Shown here one piece after another: positions 23,952 to 33,400 of a DNA stretch of 64,000 nucleotides (the first letter of the stretch is position 1; each line of letters starts with the position of its first letter). Source of the stretch: Paenibacillus_E sp052115445 (GTDB lineage Bacteria; Bacillota; Bacilli; Paenibacillales; NBRC-103111). The notes under the pieces are model-generated. The model made no database searches. It saw nothing but the letters and a program-made list of their open reading frames with translations, and was not told the DNA's origin. The DNA lies in NCBI RefSeq assembly GCF_052115445.1, contig NZ_JBFRGR010000012.1, positions 1-64,000 of the forward strand, read 5' to 3'. The translations under genes and the position numbers were made by a program.

Positions 23952-25148
23952 TTATGATTTCACATCGAATCGACTTCTGATAATCTTTTCACGTGGAGAG
24001 TGGGTCGCACAAAGGATTTCCACGTATTGATCGAACGTCTCTGTGAGTACTTCATATTGGAAACTGGACTTCGCACGTCTGTAACCACCTTGTACAAGCC
24101 TTTCTCTGAACGCCTCATCCCTTGCCAACTGGAGAACGCTTTCTACAATTTCGGCATGTGAATTTGGATCCACGAGAACGCCTGTCACTCCATCAAGTAC
24201 CGCTTCTAGAGCGCCACCGGATCTTCCTGCAATAACCGGGATACCCGTCGATGCTGCTTCCAGATATACAATGCCAAACCCTTCCGCATCCCCCTTCTCC
24301 AGTTCCCTGCATACCATAATGAACTGATCAGCCAAGTTATAATAGTCATTCAATTCCTCACCGCCGCTAACGCTTCCAATGAACATGATAGCATTCGCAA
24401 CGCCTGTAGTAATGGCAAGCTGCTCGAGGCGGGCTCGATCTGGACCATCACCAATAATGACATACACCGCATTGGGAATGTGTTGGATAATTTGAGGCAT
24501 CGACTCAATGACCCGATCTTGCCCTTTTCGCGTGACTAATCTCCCTACGGATAAAATAATATATTTACCTTCAAGCCCATGTCGTCGAAGTAGCTCCACA
24601 TTGACAGGTTTCCGCTCAAAAACGGCCTCTACACCAGGATGCACAAGACTAATACGAGAAGGATTAACCCCATAATCCTCCACGAACCTTTTAGTAAATA
24701 AACTATTCGTCAACACGCCATCAGCATGTATCAATATTTGTTTAACTAAATAATTTAAGCCGAAAAAACGACGAAACATAAGCATATCCATACCATGTGT
24801 CGAAATGACATAGCGCCGACCGCCATACACTTTAAACAGCAATCCAATGAAACCGATTAGCACATAGCCATATACCGTGACATCTGGTTCTTCAACCGTC
24901 ATCATCTTTTTCACGTGGCTGAACAATCGTCCCCAACTCAAAAAGTGTGCACGTTCTCCACGCATAAATGACCCACGCACTGTCCGAAAGGACTGTTCGT
25001 CATCGAATGCTTCACTCCCCGGATACTCAGGAGCCAGCACGGTAATGTCATGTTTGGTATGTTTGGACAGGTTGAAGTAATAACTTTGCATCCCACCGAT
25101 TCCTGGTGGAAATACCCCGGTAACTAGTACGACCTTTTTACGATTCAT
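23952..25148 (-). CDS. Family 4 glycosyltransferase
   Basis: 398 aa, GT-B fold. N-terminal VLVTGVFPPGIGGMQSYYFN is the acceptor-side glycine loop; the donor-side hallmark GDAEGFGIVYLEAASTGIP (E-x7-E) sits near residue 290, and ILSVGRLVTRKGQDRVIESM begins the second Rossmann domain. It probably transfers a sugar from a nucleotide donor to a lipid or polysaccharide acceptor at the inner membrane face. Its start overlaps the end of the flippase-like gene by 11 bases, so the two form an operon for a surface glycoconjugate. Confidence 0.9.
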   Translation of the reverse strand: MNRKKVVLVTGVFPPGIGGMQSYYFNLSKHTKHDITVLAPEYPGSEAFDDEQSFRTVRGSFMRGERAHFLSWGRLFSHVKKMMTVEEPDVTVYGYVLIGFIGLLFKVYGGRRYVISTHGMDMLMFRRFFGLNYLVKQILIHADGVLTNSLFTKRFVEDYGVNPSRISLVHPGVEAVFERKPVNVELLRRHGLEGKYIILSVGRLVTRKGQDRVIESMPQIIQHIPNAVYVIIGDGPDRARLEQLAITTGVANAIMFIGSVSGGEELNDYYNLADQFIMVCRELEKGDAEGFGIVYLEAASTGIPVIAGRSGGALEAVLDGVTGVLVDPNSHAEIVESVLQLARDEAFRERLVQGGYRRAKSSFQYEVLTETFDQYVEILCATHSPREKIIRSRFDVKS

Positions 25149-25521
25149 AACTTCTCACCTTCCTCGCGAGTCTGCTGACCATCTGAATACTCATCCAGAA
25201 CGTAATTTCAGCCATCACGTTCCATAACCGAGCAATGATCGATATCTGCACTGCCACATCTGTAGGTAACTTAAGTGATAAAAAGTAAACAAGAAATCCT
25301 TCCCTTATCCCAAGCCCACCTGGAAGTGGACTCAATAAACCGAGCAACCATGCCGTTGCGAACGTACCCGCAGCATATAAGATGCTGATATGGCCGGCGT
25401 CAAAGCTTGTCGTTAGCATCCAAAAAGCGATTCCCATCACGAAGTGACTACCTATGAAGCATAACAAATACGCAAAAAATTGATTGCGAGACAGCGTGTA
25501 TGCGGGGAAGACTGAACTCAC
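25138..25521 (-). CDS. C-terminal part of a UPF0104/LPG-synthase-TM-like membrane protein (split gene)
   Basis: 127 residues counted from an internal GTG. Hydrophobic helices and the segment LLGLLSPLPGGLGIREGFLV, the conserved family motif of lysylphosphatidylglycerol-synthase transmembrane domains, show this is the second half of the gene at 25591-26145. The frame is identical, and 22 further codons upstream (ASKRNWLQKWFERITKP and on) are open back to the TGA at 25591-25593. It probably is not translated alone unless the GTG acts as a restart; no convincing ribosome site was seen. Confidence 0.7.
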   Translation of the reverse strand: MSSVFPAYTLSRNQFFAYLLCFIGSHFVMGIAFWMLTTSFDAGHISILYAAGTFATAWLLGLLSPLPGGLGIREGFLVYFLSLKLPTDVAVQISIIARLWNVMAEITFWMSIQMVSRLARKVRSYES

Positions 25522-25590
25522 TTTGGAAGGTGGGTCATTGGGCTTCGTGATTCGCTCAAACCATTTCTGCAGCCAATTCCTCTTGGAAGC

Positions 25591-26145
25591 TCACCGAATT
25601 AATCGGTTAATCCAAGCCACAATGCGGGCATAGCACACATAAACACCAGCCACGGCTGTTAGCATAGATAAGAGAATGGGTGTTGGCTTCGCGACCAAGT
25701 TCATAGCGAGTAAGAGGGCGTATGAGAGTGCAGCGAATACCAACAGAATGTTCTCGTATAGAATAGCAGCGAACTGCGCTGCCAAGGGAACACCTGCCCT
25801 CGTAGCAAGCACGATACGTCCCGCATAGTTCCAAATGCCGCCTGGGATGTACTTCGCAAATTGCGAATCAAGGAAGATCCTCAAACCTGACAGTAGACTA
25901 AGCTTGTGACTATTGCCCGCTTGCGCGATTCCCATGCCTACTCCATTAACGATGAGTACCCAAATGCTCGCTTGTAACATTAAAAAGACGGCAAATAGAA
26001 TCATCGATAGATAGAATCGATAATCCGCACGCTTTAGGAACGCAACCAGGTCAGCACCTTGAAGTGGCAAGCTTCGCAGAGCAAAATACACGATCACTGC
26101 GACAAGGATAGTTTTCAGCGTCGACTTCATCCATTTTGGTATCAT
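25591..26145 (-). CDS. N-terminal part of a UPF0104/LPG-synthase-TM-like membrane protein, ended by an in-frame TGA
   Basis: 184 aa from ATG 26145 (AAAGGA 9 bases upstream). Membrane helices near residues 8-24, 40-66, 120-150 and 155-175, and the family segment LDSQFAKYIPGGIWNYAGR. After INRLIR comes TGA, then the same frame continues to 25138; the joined product would be about 335 aa, the normal size of this family (YbhN/UPF0104, putative flippases). A TGG-to-TGA change or a base-calling error would explain it. Next gene is a glycosyltransferase, as often seen. Confidence 0.75.
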   Translation of the reverse strand: MIPKWMKSTLKTILVAVIVYFALRSLPLQGADLVAFLKRADYRFYLSMILFAVFLMLQASIWVLIVNGVGMGIAQAGNSHKLSLLSGLRIFLDSQFAKYIPGGIWNYAGRIVLATRAGVPLAAQFAAILYENILLVFAALSYALLLAMNLVAKPTPILLSMLTAVAGVYVCYARIVAWINRLIR

Positions 26146-26262
26146 CGCCTCGTTTCCTTTCGTTAACTTAGCGTAATCCACACATTGTATTACTTAATTG
26201 TAAGGGGTATAACAGGTAATTATTTTTGTTTTGTTAATTTAACGAGAGGTTAGCTAGGCATG

Positions 26263-26304
26263 AAAAAAAGCGCTCTCTCACCATCCGGCGGAAGAACGCT
26301 TTTA
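26263..26304 (-). terminator. Terminator of the LemA-like operon
   Basis: Minus strand AAAGCGTTCT and AGAGCGCTTT pair (9 of 10 plus a wobble), followed by a T run of seven. Confidence 0.8.
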
Positions 26305-26305
26305 C

Positions 26306-27433
26306 TTATGAATACAATGTCATCTTCCGTCGACGATGAAGGAAGGTTTTGATGCATCTGTACATGTAAAATGCCAGCAGAGACATCTCAAGTCCCCAAA
26401 TGATATAGATCGACGTATCACTTACTTCAATTTGCAAATAGTCAAAGTCCGCAAACTGTTTTCTGACGAATTGATCCGCCACCATCTGAGCTACATGATC
26501 CACGATCGGCGCAAAATCCTTGCCATACCCCTGCTCCGTCATATAATCCTGCACCTCAAGCTTGAGCATATCCACTTCACTCCATGAGAAAGCATGCACC
26601 CAATTCATAGAGCCATCCGAAGCCGGGCTAAAACTCACAATGAAATCATTCTTGTTGCCGTTCTTCCATTTATCCTGGAGGGCATAGCCGTATTCTTGCG
26701 GCAGATCCATCCCCATATTCACAAAAATCAAATTTACCTGCTTCCACGACTTCGTCTCTCCAGGTTGATCGGGGTCTGGCACTGCTTTGTTGAGCTCGGA
26801 ATTCCAAGCTTGCAACGCCGCCAACGCTCTGGGCTTGTTCGGCACATCACCCACAATCCGATCGACATGAAGCACCTCCGAGACGTGGCTCGGGTATCCA
26901 GGCAGTCCTGGGTAATCTTTTAGATCAATATCGTTATGCTTAAAAAGGCTGTAAGAGCTTCTCACCTTATTCACATACCTGTGTACGGAGGCCGAAGGTG
27001 TCCCAAGTGGATAGTATTTGGCCAACTCTGATGTCGAATTGGGGGAGCGATTGGTGAAAGTAGTTCTTCCATCCATGGATTCATTGACCTCAAACCATCC
27101 GTTGTCCGAGGTTTTAATCTTGTTTATTTCCTTATGGTGCTCGAAATGTCCCGGCCTTTGGGTACACCTCTTGCGCCCATTGTCATCATTCGAGCATTCT
27201 TCCTTACCCGGGATCCACTCGTCCCACTCTTCGATGTGCTCTAAGTCCGTTACACGCCCAGACCAGACCTCCGTATCCACTGTCCGTAGATAGAAATCAC
27301 CGGCTACCACACTTGCGAATAGGATTACGGCGAGTAGCGATATTAGCACGTACCGCCACCATTTACGGGCCGTCACAAGTTCGATGGCAAAACCAACAAT
27401 CATTACGAGAAATAACGCTGTCCAATACGCCAT
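26306..27433 (-). CDS. Membrane protein of unknown function linked to LemA
   Basis: 375 aa. Two hydrophobic helices at the N-terminus (about 3-20 and 26-46), a soluble extracellular-type region of about 290 residues, and one more helix near the C-terminus (SIYIIWGLEMSLLAFYMY) followed by a basic tail KTFLHRRRK. Possible disulfide pair in EECSNDDNGRKRCTQR. No known domain was recognised. It starts three bases after the LemA-like gene, so the two are co-expressed and may form a complex. Confidence 0.7.
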   Translation of the reverse strand: MAYWTALFLVMIVGFAIELVTARKWWRYVLISLLAVILFASVVAGDFYLRTVDTEVWSGRVTDLEHIEEWDEWIPGKEECSNDDNGRKRCTQRPGHFEHHKEINKIKTSDNGWFEVNESMDGRTTFTNRSPNSTSELAKYYPLGTPSASVHRYVNKVRSSYSLFKHNDIDLKDYPGLPGYPSHVSEVLHVDRIVGDVPNKPRALAALQAWNSELNKAVPDPDQPGETKSWKQVNLIFVNMGMDLPQEYGYALQDKWKNGNKNDFIVSFSPASDGSMNWVHAFSWSEVDMLKLEVQDYMTEQGYGKDFAPIVDHVAQMVADQFVRKQFADFDYLQIEVSDTSIYIIWGLEMSLLAFYMYRCIKTFLHRRRKMTLYS

Positions 27434-27436
27434 CTG

Positions 27437-27991
27437 CTACCTCAGCTTCACTTCGTTATCTTTGCCTGTCTGATACGCATCACTCGTGCGGTCTGAGGTA
27501 ATAATGAATTTCTCCGCGTCCATCGTTTCGAAATGGAAAATCGCATTCATCAGCACATGCTTCCGAATATGCGTATTATACTCACGGACTTGATCGGCAA
27601 TTTTCTTCTGATTCCGGTCGAATTCGGTTCGCGCCGAAGATACTTCATTTTGCAGCTTCGTATACAACGTACTGCTCATCTGCGGGTTCTGCTCTTGGAT
27701 CGTTTGGAAAAGAGCTTGTGTATTCGTGTAACGACCCGCGATGAGGTCGGTATATACCTTTTTGATATCATCAGCTTGCATGTCGGTGACTTGCGCCATC
27801 TCTTTGAATCGTTTCCACATGTTATCGTAGTTCGACTTATTCGCGACGTGCTGCGACTTGATCTTCTCATCTAGCGCAATCGCCGTCCCCCGTTGTCCCC
27901 ATACAACTACTGCTGTAATGATCGCAATTAACACCATTATGCCAATGAAACCAAGACAACCCACCACGAGAATCCCACTCTTGTTCCTCAT
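27437..27991 (-). CDS. LemA-family membrane protein
   Basis: 184 aa. One N-terminal membrane helix (GCLGFIGIMVLIAIITAVVV), then a long helical domain. Segments YDNMWKRFKEMAQV and SSARTEFDRNQKKIADQVREY, with YNTHIRK after, match the conserved LemA core in order. LemA proteins are membrane-anchored four-helix bundles of uncertain biochemical role. The partner gene for a 375-aa membrane protein follows after 3 bases. Confidence 0.75.
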   Translation of the reverse strand: MRNKSGILVVGCLGFIGIMVLIAIITAVVVWGQRGTAIALDEKIKSQHVANKSNYDNMWKRFKEMAQVTDMQADDIKKVYTDLIAGRYTNTQALFQTIQEQNPQMSSTLYTKLQNEVSSARTEFDRNQKKIADQVREYNTHIRKHVLMNAIFHFETMDAEKFIITSDRTSDAYQTGKDNEVKLR

Positions 27992-28121
27992 CTATAAGCC
28001 CCTCTGCCTAATTATTCCATCTAATTCTCTTATTCTAGCATATTGGGGCGACAAAACAGATCAAGATTTTACAAAAATTGCAGGATGGGAGAGAGTCGGG
28101 AACGGATGACGAATGACGTTA

Positions 28122-28380
28122 TCATATACCCAGCATTGGAAGATGCTTTCTGGTATGGTAAGTGAGAGACGATGCAATACATTGTTTTAATTCGTCGACA
28201 GGTATTTCATCGTTCTCCTCGAACACAATCGCTCGATTGCCTTCAAATTTAAATTTATCTCTAAAAAGTTCCTTGAATGTGTCAACCAACATGGTATGAC
28301 AGTTAAAATACATGGCATAGGCTTTGTCGTTACAAGCTGGAATATCGTCGCATCCTATTTTTTCAGGTGACGGCAACAGG
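28122..28380 (-). CDS. Possible small gene or gene remnant after the GyrI-like gene
   Basis: From the stop of the GyrI-like gene an open frame of about 85 codons runs to 28122, including IGCDDIPACNDKAYAMYFN, VDTFKELFRDKFKFEGNR and ENDEIPVDELKQCIASS. It looks protein-like, with weak similarity in layout to the C-terminal half of YdhG/DUF1801 proteins. No ribosome site or ATG near the front was found; only a TTG at about 28375 or an internal ATG. It may be the tail of a gene that lost its front. Confidence 0.35.
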
Positions 28381-28935
28381 CTATTGGCGTAAAGCGATAT
28401 AAATTTCAGCTTGCCCGTCATTCGGATTGATATTCTGTTTATAATACTCAAAATCGCCTGTGAACGCTCGATCATTGCCGGATTGTCGCGACCATTGCCA
28501 AATATCGCCCCAAGCCCGCTGCACCATCTCTATAATCGGTCCCCGCTCTGTAACGAATACGGCGTATTTCGCAGCAGGAACTGTGAACGTCGATACGGAT
28601 TCTNGATATTGATCCTGCAATCCTTCCCGAACGTTTACGCCAACCATTACTTCATACCGTCCGGCATCGCCCTGTTCGTAGTTGAAGTAACAGCTATATT
28701 GACCCTGTTGCTGAACATAGGCGGCCAGTTGTCCGCCAATATCGTGTATGTAGTATTGTTCAAACAGCTTGCCGATTTTGCCTTTATCACTAAATTCGGC
28801 TTCATTTGTTGTGACGACGCTAATTCCAGCTAGCGTGAAAGAGGGAAGTTCCTCTATACGTGCAGGCTCCATTGGTTTGCGGGTAGCCGAATCTACCGAC
28901 AGCGAGTGTTTCAATTCAGATTGGTCTTGTTTCAT
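28381..28935 (-). CDS. GyrI-like effector-binding protein
   Basis: 184 aa; one residue is undefined because of an N at 28604. The AraC effector-binding/GyrI-like fold is indicated by FTLAGISVVTTNEAEFSD, KYAVFVTERGPIIEMVQRAW and, at the end, FEYYKQNINPNDGQAEIYIA. Such stand-alone domains bind small hydrophobic or cationic compounds. It follows the WYL regulator on the same strand, a common pairing, with a terminator hairpin between them. Confidence 0.85.
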   Translation of the reverse strand: MKQDQSELKHSLSVDSATRKPMEPARIEELPSFTLAGISVVTTNEAEFSDKGKIGKLFEQYYIHDIGGQLAAYVQQQGQYSCYFNYEQGDAGRYEVMVGVNVREGLQDQYXESVSTFTVPAAKYAVFVTERGPIIEMVQRAWGDIWQWSRQSGNDRAFTGDFEYYKQNINPNDGQAEIYIALRQ

Positions 28936-28972
28936 TACTACTCATTCTCCTTTAATTGGAATGAGTTTAGTA

Positions 28973-29006
28973 TAAAACAACAAACCTGACATCTCTCTGT
29001 CAGGTT
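28973..29006 (-). terminator. Terminator between WYL regulator and GyrI-like gene
   Basis: AACCTGACA (28983-28991) and TGTCAGGTT (28998-29006) form a perfect stem; the minus strand continues TGTTGTTTTAT. The WYL stop codon is inside the stem. Confidence 0.7.
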
Positions 29007-29953
29007 GATTTATCTCTGCGATATATTTTCGCAACTTGCTCTGCACGAGTAGCGATAATATCCCGCAGATGGGGTGGCTCAAGTACCTCTGCATGGTGAC
29101 CCAAGCCGAGAATGAATCTATACAACCAATCATCTTCCGGATATGCCTTCCTTACTAGCCAACTGCCGTCTTCATCTGGCACAAGCCCTTCGATGCCAAA
29201 CCACTCCTCAGCCAAATGACGAGAGTCAGCATGAAAACGCAAGACGATCTCTGTCACCCGGGAAGGCTCGCATGGGTTTTGACCTGTGTCACGCTCTTGC
29301 ATCGGAAGCTCTCGGCGAATGAATATGCTTCCTGGAGCTATCTCCAGCTCCCTCATTCTCATTAACTTGAACAGCCGAAACTGCTCTTTCTCCAGGCAGT
29401 AGGCTTGCAAGTACCACTGTCTCCCTTTTAAGATGAGCATATACGGCTCTACCGTACGGTATGATATTTCACCTTCGGCATTGGAATAGGTAAATCTAGC
29501 TATCAGACACTTATCTACGGCTTCCTTTAATAGCTGAAGTTTCGGTTGCAGCCTTTCATTGCCGTCCCAAGGCGAGTAGTCAATCAACACGCTGTTCGTC
29601 TTATGTTGGAAATCTTCGGAGTATGCAGGCGGGACAACGCTATGGATTTTCTCCAATAACCGCAGTTGTTGCTCGTTGCCGTATGAGGTTGAGATGCTGC
29701 GGAGGGCGGTAACGATGTCCGCAAGCTCATTGTTGGTAAGTACATTATGATCCAAGCGGTAACCTTCCATCAGTCCAATGCCACCATTCGTTCCCTGATA
29801 GGTAACGATAGGGATGCCAGCCCCATTAATTACTTCAATATCTCGATATATCGTTCGTATGGACACCTCGAACCGCTCCGCGAGCTCCTTGGCTTGCACC
29901 ACACGGCGGTTCAGAAGCAGAATAATTATGGATAAGAGCCTTTCCAGCTTCAC
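29000..29953 (-). CDS. YafY-type regulator with HTH and WYL domains
   Basis: 317 aa from GTG 29953, with GGGGG 8 bases upstream; this gives the usual N-terminus KLERLLSIIILLLNRR. HTH_11: VQAKELAERFEVSIRTIYRD followed by IEVINGAGIPIV. The WYL domain (about 130-215) contains RQWYLQAYCLEKEQFRLFKL, proposed to sense nucleotides or other ligands. It likely controls the downstream GyrI-like gene. Confidence 0.9.
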   Translation of the reverse strand: MKLERLLSIIILLLNRRVVQAKELAERFEVSIRTIYRDIEVINGAGIPIVTYQGTNGGIGLMEGYRLDHNVLTNNELADIVTALRSISTSYGNEQQLRLLEKIHSVVPPAYSEDFQHKTNSVLIDYSPWDGNERLQPKLQLLKEAVDKCLIARFTYSNAEGEISYRTVEPYMLILKGRQWYLQAYCLEKEQFRLFKLMRMRELEIAPGSIFIRRELPMQERDTGQNPCEPSRVTEIVLRFHADSRHLAEEWFGIEGLVPDEDGSWLVRKAYPEDDWLYRFILGLGHHAEVLEPPHLRDIIATRAEQVAKIYRRDKST

Positions 29954-30066
29954 AGTATGTACCCCCATCACAAAGAATATGCAAGCAGTTTGTTTCAATC
30001 GTATTGTCTCATAGGAATATACGCCTGTGAATGATTATCTACGTTGCACGACCTCCGAAGCATCGC

Positions 30067-30099
30067 AAAAAGGCGTACAGTGATATCACACTGTACGCC
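30067..30099 (-). terminator. Terminator attached to a sulfurtransferase gene remnant
   Basis: Perfect 11-bp stem GGCGTACAGTG / CACTGTACGCC (30072-30082, 30089-30099), followed on the minus strand by TTTTTGCG. It sits 28 bases beyond the stop codon of the fragment at 30127-30190. Confidence 0.75.
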
Positions 30100-30126
30100 A
30101 AGTTCCCGTTCCACGCGGTCTTTCCG

Positions 30127-30190
30127 CTATTCCTCTTCACCCGTCGCAATCCGGTTATCCGACCACGAAATCCAATCGCTCCAATTGGAG
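30127..30190 (-). pseudogene. 3' remnant of a thiosulfate-sulfurtransferase-like gene
   Basis: The minus strand reads NWSDWISWSDNRIATGEEE followed by TAG, nearly the same as the C-terminus of the complete sulfurtransferase at 39706-40557 (SWSDWISWADNPIATGEEK). Upstream of this the similarity stops. With its own terminator attached, it is the tail of a deleted or partly duplicated gene. The rest of the gap 30000-30434 shows only a GC-rich palindrome near 30405 and no gene. Confidence 0.7.
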
Positions 30191-30434
30191 GATTTTCTCT
30201 GCAAATGGTTTCAGGGCATACGTCGGGATACGACCAGAAGTGCCATGATGCATTGTTGTTTAGAACCTTTAAGTTCAATTAGTTATAGAGCGGAAAAACT
30301 ACTCGAGAAAGGCAAATAAAAGTCACCTTACTGAAGATTGAAAACAGAAATTCCTCAAGGTAGTTTATAGCTAAATAAATCACCAGACCCCTGTTTCAAG
30401 TACCCGGGGCCCGGTTTTGTGGATCAGATGAAAC

Positions 30435-33400
30435 TTACTTGCTGGCAAACACATGTGCTCTAATAAGGACGACCGTCGCCTCGGCTCTTGTCGCCGTTTG
30501 ATTCGGTGAGAATTTGTTGCCGTTAAGTCCTTGAACGATACCTTGCTCCATAGTTGCCGCAACTGCTGCTCTAGCCCATGCAGGGATCTCGGCGTCATCT
30601 GCAAATGTGGTTGCCGCTTTGGCGTTACTGGCGATACCAAGCGCATTCGCGATCATCGTCACCATCTCGGTGCGGCTAATGTTCGCGTTCGGCCTAAAGC
30701 TGCCATCCCCGTAACCTTTCACGATTCCGGCTTGCACAGCCTGTGCGATGCCTTGCTTCGCCCATTCGCCAATGCTAGCCTTATCGTTAAATTCTAGGGC
30801 AGCTCCGTTTCCTTGCAGCTTCAGCATGCGAGCCAGCATGACCGCAAACTCCGCGCGGGTAACCTCGCCGTTCGGCTTGAATGTACCGTCAGAATAGCCG
30901 CTGACAATGCCCTTCGCCGCTGTCTGCTTGATGCTTGCTTCCGCCCAGTGGCCTGCAATGTCGCTGAACTTTACTTCCAAGTTCTCTTCTGGCTGGCTTT
31001 CAGTATTTTCTTCAACTTTCTTATCTACGGCGAATACCGCAAACTTCGTAAAGTGATCGACTTCCGCCGTAATCTGGTCGCCGTTCGCCTTGCCTCCGAT
31101 TTCCACCCAAGTCTTTTTCACTTCATCATAGTAGAAGAGAGATGCGGTTTGATTCGCGCCGACCATTTTCGGATCGAACGTGAAGGTCAGCGCGATCGGC
31201 TTCAAGAAATTTCCCGTGAAGTTTTTCAAAATTTCATACACTGGGCTAAGAAGAACGTCTTTATCGCTTACGAGCTGAGAAGTATTCAATACCTTCTCAA
31301 CTGTAATCGTCAATTCTTTCTCTGATGCCCCTGCAGGAACTACGATCGTAATGGCGTTATTCACAAATTTAGCTATACCACCGCTGCCTGAAGGCAGCGT
31401 TTGTTTGCTGTCATTACCATTACCATTACCATTACTATTGTCGTTACCGCCGCCTCCGGTGGAAGAAGGATTGGACAGCTTAAACGTGACTTGAATATTG
31501 TGCACCGCTGTCAAATTTTCAAACATATACTCACCTGCCGCCGCCGCAGCATCATTTACCACGTTATCAACTCTTACGGTGTCAATTTCATAATATTGAT
31601 TCGGTGTAAATGTAAACTTCTGACCCTGTCCGCGCTCGACCAAAACATTTCCTTCTGGAGTAATTTTACCATCTTGGTCTGCCGATGCAATAATGCTTAA
31701 GAAGTTATCTTCTTCCTCATCGCCGAGCTTAAGCGCTCGAGGCACGGGTATGTTTTTCGTTGTATCCCATTTCCAAATGTTCGTAAAGTCCCATCCCAAA
31801 GCCGTGTAAGTTGCTTGCAGTGCAAAATCAGCGACCGTCTTTGATTTGAATGCAGGGACAGCCGTTGCAGTCACTCCACTTGTGCTTAACTTCGCGCCGT
31901 CATAGTAATTGACTTGATTGGTGTCGACGATCGGCCTGCTGCTGGACCAGTAGCCTGCGATTGGTCCGGGAGGAGTAGACCCAACAATGGAATTGGCTAC
32001 CACATTACCGGTTAAGGTTTGGAGCAGATTGCCTGCGGAACCACCCATATCCCCAACCAAAGCTCCGGAATAGGTGCCAACCTTATCAAACGTTCCCCCC
32101 ACATAGTTATTCAGAATTACAGTTGGCGATAATTCATGTCGTAGGGTAATAGGCGAACCTCCGCCGTTCCAGCCAGTACCGCCAATCAAACCTCCAACTG
32201 TAGTTCCAGTCACTTCGGCAAGTAAGAGGTTATTTTTCAAAGTAGCCGCATGGAGCGTACCTACAATACCGCCTGTATAGTTGCCACCTTTTACTTTACC
32301 GTCCACATAACTGTTTTCAATTGTTCCCAACAGGGAAGCTCCCGCAATGGCACCTGTGCTATTACCACCTACGATATCGACATTCGTCAATTTCAGATTA
32401 ACGACTTTGCCTCCTTCGCCGATATAAGCGAAGAAACCTGTGCTATTTTTACTGGTCGATATTTTGAGATTACTTATCGTATAACCTTTTCCGTTAAATG
32501 TGCCTATAAATGGCTTTGAAGTGTCGTTTCCGCCGATCGTTGCAAACTCCACATCCTTCATATCAATATCCGCCGACACCTCGTAATTTCCGTCTAACGG
32601 ATATTCAGCTGAGCCAAAATTCTGCGACAGTGCTACCAAATCACTTGCTGTTTTGATTTTCATTTGTGCTGGAGCGCCGCCAAGATCAAGCACTCGAGGC
32701 ACGGGGACGTTTTTCGTTGTATCCCATTTCCAAATGTTCGTAAAGTCCCATCCCAAAGCCGTGTAAGTTGCTTGCAGTGCAAAATCAGCTGTCGACTTCC
32801 CTACAAAAGCAGGAATGGTTCCAGAAGGTATTCCGGTTGTGTTTAGCTTGGTGCTGTCATAGTTGTTCACTTGATTGGCGTCCATGATCGACCTGCTGCT
32901 TGACCAATAGCCTGCGAGCGGCTTTTTATCATGAGCAATAACTTCTGATGAGATTGCGTTACCATTTAAGGTTTTAAGCAAGCTACCCGAACTGCCGCCC
33001 ATATCACCAATGAAACCACCGGTATAATCAGTAACGCCGATCCTTGTAACCGTACCTCTCACGTCGTTATTCAAAATTACATTCCCAACAGTTGGTTGTT
33101 GAGTAAGTGACCAACCAGAACCGTTGTAATTGGTGCCTCCAATTAAGCCACCTACTGTGGTTCCGCTAACAGCTGCGTTCATCACAGTGTTTTGCAAAGT
33201 ACCCGCATAGAGCAACCCTACTATACCGCCTGTATAGCCGGTGCCAGTTACTTTGCCGTCCACATAGCTGTTTTCAATCGTGCCGCTGGATACCCCTGCA
33301 ATGATCCCCGTTCTACTGCCGCCGGCTATGTCTACATTCCCCAGATTCGTATTTACGACTCTGCCACCCGATCCGATATAAGCGAAGAAGCCAGTGCTGG

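Noticed and set aside
30402..30420. GC-rich palindrome CCGGGGCCCGG after the SLH gene
   Set aside because: It has no loop and no T run on the minus strand, so it is not a convincing terminator for that gene.
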